A DNA stretch of 64,000 nt, taken from assembly GCF_018612875.1 (NCBI RefSeq), contig NZ_JAGGRI010000045.1, positions 95,113 to 159,112 of the forward strand, written 5' to 3'. This document shows positions 1 through 8,950 of this stretch, piece after piece. The translations under genes and the position numbers were made by a program. Numbering within the stretch: the stretch's first letter is position 1; each line of letters begins with the position of its first letter. The notes beneath the pieces are model-generated. The model had not been told where the DNA came from. It searched no databases and was given only the letters and a program-made list of their open reading frames with translations. This stretch comes from Lysobacter sp. ISL-50. GTDB lineage: Bacteria > Pseudomonadota > Gammaproteobacteria > Xanthomonadales > Xanthomonadaceae.

Positions 1-21
1 TTTGCAAAGCAAACTTTGGGG

Positions 22-45
22 CTTTTCCTGGCGCAGCCAAGAAAA

Positions 46-46
<1 letters not shown>
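22..46 (-). terminator. Hairpin downstream of rnpB
   Basis: Just past the RNase P 3' end a 10-bp stem (22-31 with 37-46, one G-U pair) closes a 5-nt loop. No clean U-tract follows, only a mixed A/T-rich stretch, so it is a plausible but imperfect intrinsic terminator or 3' processing stem. Confidence 0.5.
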
Positions 47-410
<364 letters not shown>

Positions 411-413
411 GGC

Positions 414-419
414 ATTGTC
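414..419 (-). promoter_or_regulatory. Candidate -10 box for rnpB
   Basis: On the minus strand the hexamer GACAAT ends 3 bp before the RNase P 5' end assigned at position 410. This is close for a -10 box, so the true RNA start may lie a few bases inside. No good -35 is visible at 17 bp. The same GACAAT or GATAAT type of -10 recurs upstream of other genes here. Confidence 0.4.
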
Positions 420-505
420 GCACGCGCACGCGCCCAACCGCCGTCGCGCAGTTAAATTGGCCGATACCGCGCATCCCGCGCGCCGCGGCAAGGATCGGCC
501 GGCCC

Positions 506-847
506 ATGCAAAGCGACGACCCCGAAGACCACTATCCGCTCTACCCGCGCGGCATGCTCCGCCGCGCCGGCCTGCTCGACGCGCAAAGCCTCGCCGCGCG
601 CCTGCCCGACTGGACCGAGGAAGAACTGCAGGCCGCGTTCTGGCCGGCCTACGGCTCGATCCGCCTAACCGAAATCGACGGCGAGCATTCCTTCAGCATC
701 GACGGCGGCGAACGCACGCTTCGGGTCAACGGCCTGCCGATCTTCATCTCCGAAGACCGCTGGTCCTTCGAAGTGGTGGCTGGGCCGGAACTGCTGGATC
801 AACTGGTCGCGGCGATGCGGCCCCTGCGCAAACCGCCGCCGGGCTGA
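506..847 (+). CDS. Hypothetical protein, 113 aa
   Basis: I do not recognise this family. The ATG at 506 is preceded by AAGGA at a suitable distance. The open frame extends further upstream, but that part runs antisense to rnpB and is not coding. The product is acidic, has no signal peptide or membrane segment, and carries alternating polar/hydrophobic stretches (for example LRVNGLPIFISEDRWSFEVV) suggesting a small beta-rich domain. It is convergent with rsmI, with only 10 bp between the two stop codons. Probably a small conserved xanthomonad protein, function unknown. Confidence 0.65.
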   Translation: MQSDDPEDHYPLYPRGMLRRAGLLDAQSLAARLPDWTEEELQAAFWPAYGSIRLTEIDGEHSFSIDGGERTLRVNGLPIFISEDRWSFEVVAGPELLDQLVAAMRPLRKPPPG

Positions 848-857
848 TCGACGGCGT

Positions 858-1685
858 TTATTCGCCGCTGCCGTACAAGGCCTTGCGCGGCGCCCCGCTC
901 AGCTCCGCCGCCAGCTTCGCCGCGGTGGACGGCGGCAGGTGCTCGCTGAGCTTGGCGTAGATGCGCTTGCCTTCGATCACCTTGGCATCGGCATCGTCGC
1001 CGGCGCCTTCGACGATCACCACGAACTCGCCCTTGCGCTGATTGGGATCGGCCTTCACCCGCGCCGCCAGTTCGACCAGCGGGCCGTCGAGCACGGTCTC
1101 GAACAGTTTCGTCAGCTCGCGCGCGATCACCGCCACGCGCTGTTCGCCGAACGCCGCCGCCATGTCGTCCAGGGTTTCCTCGATGCGGTGCGCCGACTCG
1201 TAGAACAACAACGTCTGCGGCTCGGCCGCCAGCCGGGTCAGGCGCTCGCGCCGCGCCGAGGTCTTGGCCGGCAGAAAACCTTCGAAACTGAACCGGTCCG
1301 AGGCCAGGCCGGCGACGCTGAGCGCGGCGATCGCGGCGCAAGCGCCCGGCACCGGCGAAACCCGGATGCCGGCGGCGCGCGCGGCGCGGACCAACCGATA
1401 GCCCGGATCGCTGACCAAAGGCGTGCCCGCATCGGACACCAATGCCAACGATTCGCCCGCCTGCAAACGCGCCACCAACTGCGCCGCCTGTTGTTCCTCG
1501 TTGTGCTGATGCAAGGCCAGCAACGGCCGCTCCAGGCCGAAATGCGACAGCAACTGGCGGGTATGGCGCGTGTCCTCGGCGCAGATCGCCGCCACGCTGC
1601 GCAAGGTTTCCAGCGCGCGCGGAGTGAGGTCGCCGAGATTGCCGATCGGGGTGGCGACGATATGTAAGGTGGCGGGAGTCTGCAT
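858..1685 (-). CDS. rsmI: 16S rRNA (cytidine(1402)-2'-O)-methyltransferase RsmI
   Basis: RsmI 2'-O-methylates C1402 in the ribosomal P site, using SAM. The 275-residue length is normal. The N-terminus carries the family signature VATPIGNLGDLTPRALETL, followed by AEDTRHTRQLL and the glycine-rich SDAGTPLVSDPG, all typical of the tetrapyrrole-methylase fold. I chose the ATG at 1685; a TTG three codons upstream is possible. It is divergent from lpoA, an arrangement (rsmI, then lpoA-yraN) conserved across gammaproteobacteria, which supports the call. Confidence 0.95.
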   Translation of the reverse strand: MQTPATLHIVATPIGNLGDLTPRALETLRSVAAICAEDTRHTRQLLSHFGLERPLLALHQHNEEQQAAQLVARLQAGESLALVSDAGTPLVSDPGYRLVRAARAAGIRVSPVPGACAAIAALSVAGLASDRFSFEGFLPAKTSARRERLTRLAAEPQTLLFYESAHRIEETLDDMAAAFGEQRVAVIARELTKLFETVLDGPLVELAARVKADPNQRKGEFVVIVEGAGDDADAKVIEGKRIYAKLSEHLPPSTAAKLAAELSGAPRKALYGSGE

Positions 1686-1883
1686 CGTGCTCAACTGAAT
1701 GAAATCGCTTGGCCGGGCGGCGCCGGGCGCGCCAGAGCCGGACCGGCGCGCGCGCTGGATGCCGTACCCGCCGTCCAGCGCCGTACCTGAAGCCGGGGCG
1801 GCGCGAATGATTCACCGCTACCCAGGCCGGGTAGAATCCTAACCGGTCCCATAGGAACGCCGCTGCGCGGCGAATGCAAGCCG

Positions 1884-3275
1884 ATGACTTATAAGAAAAA
1901 CCGGCCCGCTTTGACATGGATGTTCAGTGCTTTGGCGGCGACCGCGCTGTTGGGCGGCTGCGCCAGCGTGGAAACCCGGCCCACCGCCGCGGTCAGCGCG
2001 TCCAACCCGATCGTAGCCCAGGCCGGCCATCTGGCCGGCAAGCACGCCGGCCTGACCGGCGCCGAACGCGCCGCGAACGAACAACAGATCGATCGCCTGC
2101 TGACCCAGCTCGACGACGCCACCTTGAGCCGCGAAGCCAACGCGCTGCCGGCCGGCGATCCGCTGTACAACTTCGTCGGCCGCGCGCTGATGAAGCGCGG
2201 ACTGCCGCTGCCGCGCCCGTTCGACCGCAGCTCGGACTGGCGCTTCAACGCCGGCCAGCGACCGCCCGCGGAAGCCGACGGCTACCGCCCGCCGGTGAAA
2301 CTGGCGGTGCTGCTGCCGTCCAGCGGCCCGAGCATGATCGCCGGCGCGTCGGTGCGCGACGGCTTGAACGCGGCCTACTACGGCGAAACCCGGCGCCGCC
2401 CGGAAATCAATTTCTACGACACCGGCAGCACCGGCGGCGGCACCCTCGCCGCCTACGACAAGGCCGTGGCCGACGGCAACGATTTCGTCATCGGCCCGCT
2501 CGGCCGCGACGAAGTCAGCGCCCTGTTCGCCAAGGGCGCGTTGCCGGTGCCGGTGCTCGCGCTCAATCGCGGCAATGTGGCGCCGCCCAGCGGCAACGTC
2601 AGTTTCTCGCTGACGCCGGAAGACGAAGGCCTGGCCGCGGCCGACTACCTGCTCGAACGCAAGGTCAAGCGCGTGCTCGCCATCGACGGCGGCGACGACG
2701 GCCAGCGCCGCGCGATCGCCGCGCTGAAGGAACGCCTGGCCGGCGCCGGCGCCGTGCTCACCGACAGCGTCAGCGAAGGCACCGCCGACCTGGGCCCGTT
2801 CGTGGCCAAGGAAGGCGGCGTCGATGCGGTGTTCCTCGCGGTCAAGGGCAGCTCGGCGCGCACTCTGGTGCCCAAGCTGGCGATGGTCGGCCTGTCCGAC
2901 AAACCGCGCGTGGCGACCTCGCAAGTGCTGCAGGGCACCGGCAAGCCGGAGCAGGACCGCGTCCTCGACGGCATCGCCTTCCCCTCGGAAACCTGGACCA
3001 CCGGCGGCATCCGCGGCCTGTCGCCGGCGGTCGGCGTCGCCCAGACGCTGCCGACCGCGCGCGGCCCCGGCGGCGCGCGCCTGTTCGCCTTCGGCTACGA
3101 CGCCTGGCAGCTCAGCGCTTATCTCGAACGCCTGGCTTCGCGTCCGGATGCCTACATCGCCGGCGCGACCGGCGTGCTGCGCATCGACGGCGGCGGCACC
3201 GTGCTGCGCACGCCGGCGTGGTCCACCTTCAGCAGCGGCGTCGCGGTGCCGCTGGCGGATGCCTCGCGCCGCTGA
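1884..3275 (+). CDS. lpoA: Penicillin-binding protein activator LpoA (YraM/LppC family lipoprotein)
   Basis: An outer-membrane lipoprotein of the LppC/YraM family. In E. coli, LpoA activates the peptidoglycan synthase PBP1A. The 463-aa product starts with a lipoprotein signal peptide with lipobox LLGGC (lipidated Cys26). From about residue 135 there is a periplasmic-binding-protein-like fold ([33 protein letters not shown]). It is shorter than the E. coli protein, mainly in the N-terminal helical (TPR-like) region. The downstream YraN gene overlaps its 3' end, and rsmI is divergent upstream, the usual neighbourhood. Confidence 0.9.
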   Translation: MTYKKNRPALTWMFSALAATALLGGCASVETRPTAAVSASNPIVAQAGHLAGKHAGLTGAERAANEQQIDRLLTQLDDATLSREANALPAGDPLYNFVGRALMKRGLPLPRPFDRSSDWRFNAGQRPPAEADGYRPPVKLAVLLPSSGPSMIAGASVRDGLNAAYYGETRRRPEINFYDTGSTGGGTLAAYDKAVADGNDFVIGPLGRDEVSALFAKGALPVPVLALNRGNVAPPSGNVSFSLTPEDEGLAAADYLLERKVKRVLAIDGGDDGQRRAIAALKERLAGAGAVLTDSVSEGTADLGPFVAKEGGVDAVFLAVKGSSARTLVPKLAMVGLSDKPRVATSQVLQGTGKPEQDRVLDGIAFPSETWTTGGIRGLSPAVGVAQTLPTARGPGGARLFAFGYDAWQLSAYLERLASRPDAYIAGATGVLRIDGGGTVLRTPAWSTFSSGVAVPLADASRR

Positions 3276-3672
3276 TCCGGCGGCCGGTCCGGCGCGCACC
3301 GCGCCGGATCGTCGCGGCCGCGGCGCCGCGGTCGAAGCCGCGGCGCGCGCGCATCTGCTCGAACACGGCCTGCGCGCCGTCGCCGCCAACGCCAACTACC
3401 GTTTCGGCGAACTCGATCTGGTCGTGCTCGACGGCGCCACCGTGGTCTTCGTCGAAGTGCGCTACCGCCGCGACGATCGCTTCGGCGGCGGCGCGGGCTC
3501 GGTGGACGCGCGCAAACGCCGCAAGCTGGTGCTGGCCGCGCAAGCGTTCCTGCTCGCTCATCCGCGTTATGCCGACTGTCCGTGCCGCTTCGATGTGATT
3601 CAGGCCGATGGCGATCCGGCGCAGCCTCGCTTGCACTGGCTGCGCGACGCGTTTCGCGCCGACGACGTCTAG
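3259..3672 (+). CDS. YraN family protein (UPF0102, endonuclease-like)
   Basis: A 137-aa member of the YraN/UPF0102 family, predicted to have a restriction-endonuclease-like fold; its role is not established. The hallmark [25 protein letters not shown] is present at about residues 50-75, with the family's usual K in the EVK motif replaced by R. The start at 3259 lies 17 bp inside the end of lpoA, so translation is probably coupled. The N-terminal 20 residues are low-complexity (Ala/Arg/Pro), so a slightly later start is possible. Confidence 0.88.
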   Translation: MPRAADPAAGPARTAPDRRGRGAAVEAAARAHLLEHGLRAVAANANYRFGELDLVVLDGATVVFVEVRYRRDDRFGGGAGSVDARKRRKLVLAAQAFLLAHPRYADCPCRFDVIQADGDPAQPRLHWLRDAFRADDV

Positions 3673-3698
3673 CGCTGCTGCTCTTGTGCTTTGCTGTT

Positions 3699-4058
3699 GT
3701 GGGAGGGGCTTCAGCCCCGATGCCTTTCGATCAGATCGCGCGATTGCGGAGTCTGGCGACCTGATCGAAGAGCATCGGGGCTGAAGCCCCTCCCACAAAA
3801 GAGGCACAAAAGATTTCGCCGGGCCGCGGCGATGCCATCAGAGTGCGCGATTACGGAAAAGTCTGGCGACCTGATCGAAAGGCATCGGGGCTGAAGCCCC
3901 TCCTACAAAAGAGGCACAAAAGATTTCGCCGGGCCGCGGCGATGCCATCAGATTGCGCGATTGCGGAAAAGTCTGGCGATCTGACCGAAAGGCATCGGGG
4001 CTGAAGCCCCTCCTACAAAAGAGGTACAAAAGATTTCGCCGGGCCGCGGCGATACCAT
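3699..4058 (+). repeat. Tandem 110-bp repeat array carrying GTRG-type REP palindromes
   Basis: Four copies of a 22-bp palindromic element with a GTGG or GTAG head followed by GAGGGGCTTCAGCCCC lie at 3699-3720 (forward) and 3775-3796, 3885-3906 and 3995-4016 (inverted). The last three sit in a larger tandem unit starting at 3738, 3845 and 3955, with spacings of 107 and 110 bp. The unit also repeats a segment reading AAAGATTTCGCCGGGCCGCGG. The array fills the gap between yraN and the next gene and stops about 10 bp before its ATG, so it also forms that gene's 5' leader. The GTRG head plus hairpin is the layout of REP elements mobilised by RAYT transposases. Confidence 0.85.
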
Positions 4059-4067
4059 GAGCCCACT

Positions 4068-4610
4068 ATGCCGACCATCATGACCCACGCCGTGGTTCCG
4101 CTCGCCCTGGGCTGGGCGCTGGGCCCGCGCACGATTCCACCGCGGCTGTTGGTCGCCGGCGCGATCGCGGCGATGCTGCCCGACGCCGACGTGGTCGCGT
4201 TCAAGCTCGGCATCGCCTACGCGGACGACTTCGGCCATCGCGGCGCCAGCCATTCCTTCGCCTTCGCGGCGGTCCTCGCCGTATTCGGCGCGCTGGCTTC
4301 GCGCTGGTTGCGCGCGCCGCCGTCGCGCGCGGCCTTGTGGCTGTTCGTCTGCGCCGCCTCGCATCCGCTGCTGGATGCGCTGACCGACGGCGGCCTCGGC
4401 GTGGCGCTGTATTGGCCATGGTCGGACGCGCGCATCTTCGCGCCGTGGCGTCCTATCGAGGTCTCGCCGATCGGCGCGCGTTTCTTCAGCGTACGCGGAC
4501 TGCAGGTGCTGTGGTCGGAAGCACGCTGGATCGTGCTGCCCGCGCTCGCCGTCGGCGCACTCGGCGCGAGCTTGCGACGGATGTCGATGCGCGCGGAACC
4601 GGCGCGATGA
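4068..4610 (+). CDS. YdjM-type inner-membrane protein (predicted metal-dependent hydrolase)
   Basis: A 180-aa membrane protein of the YdjM/LexA-regulated inner-membrane hydrolase family (Pfam YdjM). The family's spaced His/Asp motifs are present: THAVVPLALG near residue 6, MLPDADVVAF near 37, HRGASHSF near 58 and SHPLLDALTDGG near 98. Several hydrophobic segments lie between them. The biochemical function is not established. Its stop overlaps the next start as ATGA, so the two genes are probably co-translated. No LexA box was seen; the upstream region is repeat sequence. Confidence 0.82.
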   Translation: MPTIMTHAVVPLALGWALGPRTIPPRLLVAGAIAAMLPDADVVAFKLGIAYADDFGHRGASHSFAFAAVLAVFGALASRWLRAPPSRAALWLFVCAASHPLLDALTDGGLGVALYWPWSDARIFAPWRPIEVSPIGARFFSVRGLQVLWSEARWIVLPALAVGALGASLRRMSMRAEPAR

Positions 4611-5995
4611 GCAGCCGCCTGCCGCCGGCCTTGCACGAGGAACTCGCGCAGTTGCTCGGCGATGCCTGGCTGACCGATCCGGGCGACCGGCTGTCCTACG
4701 CCTACGACAATTCGCGCCGGCAAGCGCTGCCCGATGCGGTCGCGTTGCCGCGCAATCGCGAGCAAGTGCAGGCGCTGGTGCGCGCGTGCCGGCGCCATCG
4801 CGTGCCGGTGGTCGCGCGCGGACGCGGCACCAACACCACCGGCGCGTCGGTGCCGATCGCCGGCGGCGTGGTGGTCTCGTTCGAGCGCATGAACCGCATC
4901 GTCGAAATCCGTCCCGGCGATCGCTGCGCGATCGTCGAACCCGGCGTGCTCAACGGCGATCTGCAGACCGCGCTCAAGGCCCACGGTCTGTTCTGGCCGC
5001 CCGACCCGACCAGCGCGGCGTTCAGCACCGTCGGCGGCAACCTCGCCTGCAACGCCGGCGGCCCGCGCGCGGTGAAATACGGCGCCAGCCGCGACAACGT
5101 GCTGGCGCTGACCGCGGTGACCGGCGCGGGCGAATTGATCGTGTGCGGCACGGCCACGACCAAGGGCTCGACCGGGTACGACTTGCATCGTCTTCTGGTC
5201 GGCAGCGAAGGCACGCTGGCCCTGATCGTCGAAGCCAGCCTGCGCCTGACGCCGTCGGCGCCGGCGCGTGCGGCGGTGCGCGCGATCTATCGCGACGTGT
5301 CGTCGGCCGCGCTCGCGGTCGCGCGGCTGATGGCGCAACCGGTGACGCCGTCGATGCTGGAATTCATGGACGCGCACGCGGTGCAGCTGGCGCGCGACGT
5401 CGGCGGCGCCGATCTGCCGCACGAAGCCGGCGCCTTGCTGATGATCGAGGCCGACGGCGATGCGCAGACCCTGCCGTACTCGATCGAGGCCTTGAAACGC
5501 GCCGCCGCCGGCGACGGCCTGCTCTGGCTCGACGATGCCGCCGACGAAGCCGCGCGCGAAAAACTCTGGGCCGCGCGCAAGGCGCTGTCGCCGTCGCTGC
5601 GCACGCTGGCGCCGGGCAAGATCAACGAAGACGTGGTGGTGCCGGTCTCGCGCATTCCGCAACTGGTCGATGGCGTGCAGGCGCTGTCGCGCGAATTCGA
5701 CTTGCCGATCGTGTGCTTCGGCCACGCCGGCAACGGCAACCTGCACGTCAACCTGCTTTACGACCCGGCCGACGAATCGCAGAACCAGCGCGGCCACCGC
5801 GCGATGAACCGCGTGTTCGAACTGGCGCTGGCGCTGGGCGGCACCTTGTCGGGCGAACACGGCATCGGCCTGGCCAAGCGCGAGTTCATGCCGCAGGCGG
5901 TGGGCGTGCAGACGCTGGCGTTGATGCGGCAGTTGAAGACGGTGTTCGATCCGGACGGCATCCTCAATCCGGGCAAGTTGCTGCCGGACGAATGA
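4607..5995 (+). CDS. FAD-binding oxidoreductase, GlcD/D-lactate dehydrogenase type
   Basis: A 462-aa flavoprotein of the FAD-linked 2-hydroxyacid dehydrogenase group (GlcD, Dld, D-2-hydroxyglutarate dehydrogenase). The FAD-binding type 4 domain has ARGRGTNTTGASVP near residue 67 and GGNLACNAGG near 142. The C-terminal FAD-oxidase domain has CFGHAGNGNLHVNL, the SGEHGIGLAKREF motif and FDPDGILNPGKLLP at the end. No GlcE or iron-sulfur GlcF partner is next to it, so a stand-alone enzyme such as D-lactate or D-2-hydroxyglutarate dehydrogenase is likelier than glycolate oxidase. The exact substrate cannot be read from sequence. Confidence 0.87.
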   Translation: MSSRLPPALHEELAQLLGDAWLTDPGDRLSYAYDNSRRQALPDAVALPRNREQVQALVRACRRHRVPVVARGRGTNTTGASVPIAGGVVVSFERMNRIVEIRPGDRCAIVEPGVLNGDLQTALKAHGLFWPPDPTSAAFSTVGGNLACNAGGPRAVKYGASRDNVLALTAVTGAGELIVCGTATTKGSTGYDLHRLLVGSEGTLALIVEASLRLTPSAPARAAVRAIYRDVSSAALAVARLMAQPVTPSMLEFMDAHAVQLARDVGGADLPHEAGALLMIEADGDAQTLPYSIEALKRAAAGDGLLWLDDAADEAAREKLWAARKALSPSLRTLAPGKINEDVVVPVSRIPQLVDGVQALSREFDLPIVCFGHAGNGNLHVNLLYDPADESQNQRGHRAMNRVFELALALGGTLSGEHGIGLAKREFMPQAVGVQTLALMRQLKTVFDPDGILNPGKLLPDE

Positions 5996-6116
5996 GTCGC
6001 CGATACGATGCGGTTGCTGCTTTCGCGGCGTCGGCGCGACGATTGAAACATCGAAACGGAACCATGCTGGATCTGGATCGCGGACTCGAACGTTCCCGCC
6101 TGCTCACCGGCGCGGC

Positions 6117-7340
6117 TCACAACATCCGCACGCCCGGCAGATCGCGAAAGTACGCCGATACATCACCCGCGCTGAGTTCGGCATGCCCCGGACGCCCCGG
6201 CTGACCGTCGGGAGCGGACGAGCCGTAACTGCCGTAACGCCCGCTGCGACCCGAATGGCTGCCACCGCCGCCGCTGCCCTGGCTGCCGCCGCTGCCGCCT
6301 TCGCCGCCCGGGCCGGGACGGCCGCCGGAAACGTCGAAACGCAGCAACTGCGCGAGTTCCGGATAACGCCGGTCGTAGATCAATTCGATCCCGCCGCCGT
6401 CGCCGCCGATGCCGCCGGGCGCGCCGTAACCGCCATCGCCTCCGTCGCCGCCATCGCCGCCGTAACCCGGGCGATCCTTGTCGCCTTCGCCGCGTCCGCC
6501 ATCGCCGCCGCTGCCGCCCATGCCGCCGTCGCCGCCCGCGCCGCCGATGCCGCCGGTCGCGAGCAAGGTCAGCGGACGATCCGCCGGCGCCAGCACGAAG
6601 TCCTCGAAATCGCCGAGCACGCGCACCGCGATCAGCTTCGGATACCGCCGCGTACTCGCATAGGTCGCGTACATGCGCAGCCGCGGCCCTTGGAAACCCG
6701 GGCCGCCCGGCATGCCGTCGCCGCCGCGACCGCCGCTTTGTCCGCCCTGCCCGTCGTAACCGCTGCGCCCGTCGCTGCCGCTGAAACCACTGGCGCCGTC
6801 CGCGCCCGACGGCCCAGGTCCGCCGGGCGCGCCGACGCTGGCGATGCAGCGGTAATCGGCCAGGTAATGCCGCGTCTGCGCCAACGACGCGGTCGGGTGC
6901 AGCAACTGCGTGCTGATCGCGAAACCGCTGTCCACCGTCGCCAGCACATCCGGATCGGGCGCGAACCAACCCAGTTCGTCGAACCGTCCCTGCGCGCTTG
7001 CAAAAACGAAATTACGGAAATCCAGCATGCCGTTGCGGCGCGTGCCGTTGCCGCCGCTCCAGGTCTCGAAGCTCGCCGGCGCCGGCTGGCGCGGCAACTG
7101 CGCGGTGACCACCACGTGCATCTGCACCGGCTGGCGCGGGCAGATCGTGTTCACCCCGGGGCCGATGTCGCTCTGGATCCCGCTGACCTTGGCGTCCTGC
7201 AGATGGACGGTGTTGATGCCGGCGATCGAACGCATCGCGCCGCAGCCGCTGAGTCCCAGCGCCGCGGCGATGCCGACGAATGCACACACCTGATGACGAC
7301 GCCGGTGGAAGGAAACGGAACTCGACGCGGCGTGGCGCAT
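6117..7340 (-). CDS. Lipoprotein with collagen-like Gly-X-Y tracts
   Basis: A 407-aa predicted lipoprotein: signal peptide with lipobox LGLSGC (Cys33), then a roughly 135-residue domain I do not recognise (contains NTICPRQPVQMHVVV and GNGTRRNGMLDFRNF). Three glycine-rich blocks follow. Residues about 170-220 are 17 uninterrupted Gly-X-Y triplets, 263-316 are mostly GGX triplets broken once, and about 340-395 are looser. A short non-repetitive segment (YPKLIAVRVLGDFEDFVLA) separates the first two blocks. Bacterial collagen-like proteins form triple helices and often act at the cell surface. It is the last of five same-strand genes starting at the histidine kinase (13767). Confidence 0.75.
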   Translation of the reverse strand: MRHAASSSVSFHRRRHQVCAFVGIAAALGLSGCGAMRSIAGINTVHLQDAKVSGIQSDIGPGVNTICPRQPVQMHVVVTAQLPRQPAPASFETWSGGNGTRRNGMLDFRNFVFASAQGRFDELGWFAPDPDVLATVDSGFAISTQLLHPTASLAQTRHYLADYRCIASVGAPGGPGPSGADGASGFSGSDGRSGYDGQGGQSGGRGGDGMPGGPGFQGPRLRMYATYASTRRYPKLIAVRVLGDFEDFVLAPADRPLTLLATGGIGGAGGDGGMGGSGGDGGRGEGDKDRPGYGGDGGDGGDGGYGAPGGIGGDGGGIELIYDRRYPELAQLLRFDVSGGRPGPGGEGGSGGSQGSGGGGSHSGRSGRYGSYGSSAPDGQPGRPGHAELSAGDVSAYFRDLPGVRML

Positions 7341-7494
7341 GGGCGTGGGCTATGAAGGGTCGGGGCTCAGACTCGCATCGGCGCGATGAAAGCGGTCTGA
7401 ACTTTTCCGGGCGATCGACCCAACCGATGGCATGGTGGTGCCGCGACGCGTTCCGCCCGCGTCGGAGCCGAAGACACGGCCCGCGACCGGCCGC

Positions 7495-8898
7495 TTACAG
7501 GTCCAGGCCGAAACCCATGCCTCCGGAGCGTTCGCCGCCGCTGAACGCCGCGCCCAGCGAGAACGAAGCGCGTTCGCCCACTCGCCGGCCGTAGCCCAGC
7601 GACACGGCTTGTTCGCCGCCCTGGAAACCGGCGCCGATCGCGATGCGTCCACGCCGGCTCTGGCCGCCGGCGGTATTGACCGCCATGTTGAGCATGGCCG
7701 CGCTCATCGCGCCCTGGCGATCCATGCGCCGGTCCTGATCGCGGAAACGGTCGTCGACCCGATCGCGGAACGCATCGAAATCTCCGGCCAGATGCGCCAG
7801 TTCGCCGACCCGCCGATCCGTGTAGCTGCGCGCCGAGGACAAGGTCGCGGCATCGCCGGCCGCGGCATCGTCGCGGATCGCCGCCTCGCGATTGTCGGTG
7901 TATGCGTTCGCCGCGGTGCCGCCGGTGGCCACCGCCGTGTCCGTGTATGCGTTCGCGGTGGCCAGCGTGGAGCGCAACTGATCGACATTGACCGCATCGC
8001 TACCCTGGGTGCCGGCGGCGACGTTGACTATCTGTCGCTCCGCGCCGACCGCGCCGACCGACAGCGTGTTGCCGCGATCGGCGATCGAACCATGCCCGAT
8101 CGCCGTGCTGTAGTCGGCCAGCGCCTGGCTGCCGTGCCCGAAGGCGCTGCTTTGCAAGCCGCGGGCGGAGTTGTTGAAACCGAACGCGCTGGCTTCCTCG
8201 CCGTCGGCATAGTTGTTCGCGCCGACCGCGCTGCCATAGCGCGAAAAGACCGAGTTGGCGCTGCCGATCGCGCTGCCGAATTCGCGATCGGAATAGTTCG
8301 AGGTCCCCAGCGCCGTGCCGGAAGTGGCGTTGACGGTATTGCTCGCCCCCACCGCGGTGCCGCGATAGCCATTGGCCCTGTTGTCGAAACCCACGGCCGT
8401 GCCGTACAGACCGCCGACCTGGTTGCGCGAGCCCAATGCGCTGCCGTAGTCCCGGGTCACGTTATTGCTCTCGCCGAACGCGCTGCTGTAGTTTCCGTAG
8501 GCGGTGTTGCCCACGCCGAACGCGCTGGCGCTGCTGGCGCCGACCCCATTGTTGTTGCCGAACGCGCTCGAGTTCGCGCCGCTCGCTTTGTTCGACAGCC
8601 CCACCGCCAGGCTCTGTTTCGCATAGGCGTGATTGCTCTTCCCGAGCGCCACGCTCGATTCGCCGCTGGCGTTGTTGCCGTAGCCGTAGGCGCTGCCGTC
8701 CGCGTGGCAGGTCGTGTTTTCGAAACCATGCTCGTTACCGGCATTGGTTCCCGGCGCGGGATTGATCGCCAAACCCAAATCGTCGCGGCACAGGTCGTCG
8801 GCGGCGTGCGCTGGAAACGCCGCGGTGACGGCTATCGAAATGGAAAGCAGCAAGACGCGGCGGGCATGACCGGCCGAACCACCATTCAACGCATGCAT
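7495..8898 (-). CDS. YadA-type trimeric autotransporter adhesin
   Basis: A 467-aa type Vc autotransporter. It has a signal peptide (cleavage near AHA-ADD, about residue 33). About 20 YadA-head 14-residue repeats of the form S.A.G..N.A.G..S (residues 60-300) follow. Next come a neck and stalk with NVAAGTQGSDAVNVDQL and coiled coil (about 305-400), then a 70-residue YadA anchor strand domain with RGRIAIGAGFQGGEQAVSLGYG. A strong ribosome site (AAGGAG, 7 bp spacing) fixes the start. The protein is short for the class and ends in Leu instead of the usual aromatic residue. Outer-membrane adhesion is inferred from family knowledge. Confidence 0.93.
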   Translation of the reverse strand: MHALNGGSAGHARRVLLLSISIAVTAAFPAHAADDLCRDDLGLAINPAPGTNAGNEHGFENTTCHADGSAYGYGNNASGESSVALGKSNHAYAKQSLAVGLSNKASGANSSAFGNNNGVGASSASAFGVGNTAYGNYSSAFGESNNVTRDYGSALGSRNQVGGLYGTAVGFDNRANGYRGTAVGASNTVNATSGTALGTSNYSDREFGSAIGSANSVFSRYGSAVGANNYADGEEASAFGFNNSARGLQSSAFGHGSQALADYSTAIGHGSIADRGNTLSVGAVGAERQIVNVAAGTQGSDAVNVDQLRSTLATANAYTDTAVATGGTAANAYTDNREAAIRDDAAAGDAATLSSARSYTDRRVGELAHLAGDFDAFRDRVDDRFRDQDRRMDRQGAMSAAMLNMAVNTAGGQSRRGRIAIGAGFQGGEQAVSLGYGRRVGERASFSLGAAFSGGERSGGMGFGLDL

Positions 8899-8950
8899 TG
8901 TCTGACTCCTTTCGAACCGTTACCGCGACCCGAACGCCGGGGCCGCGCGA

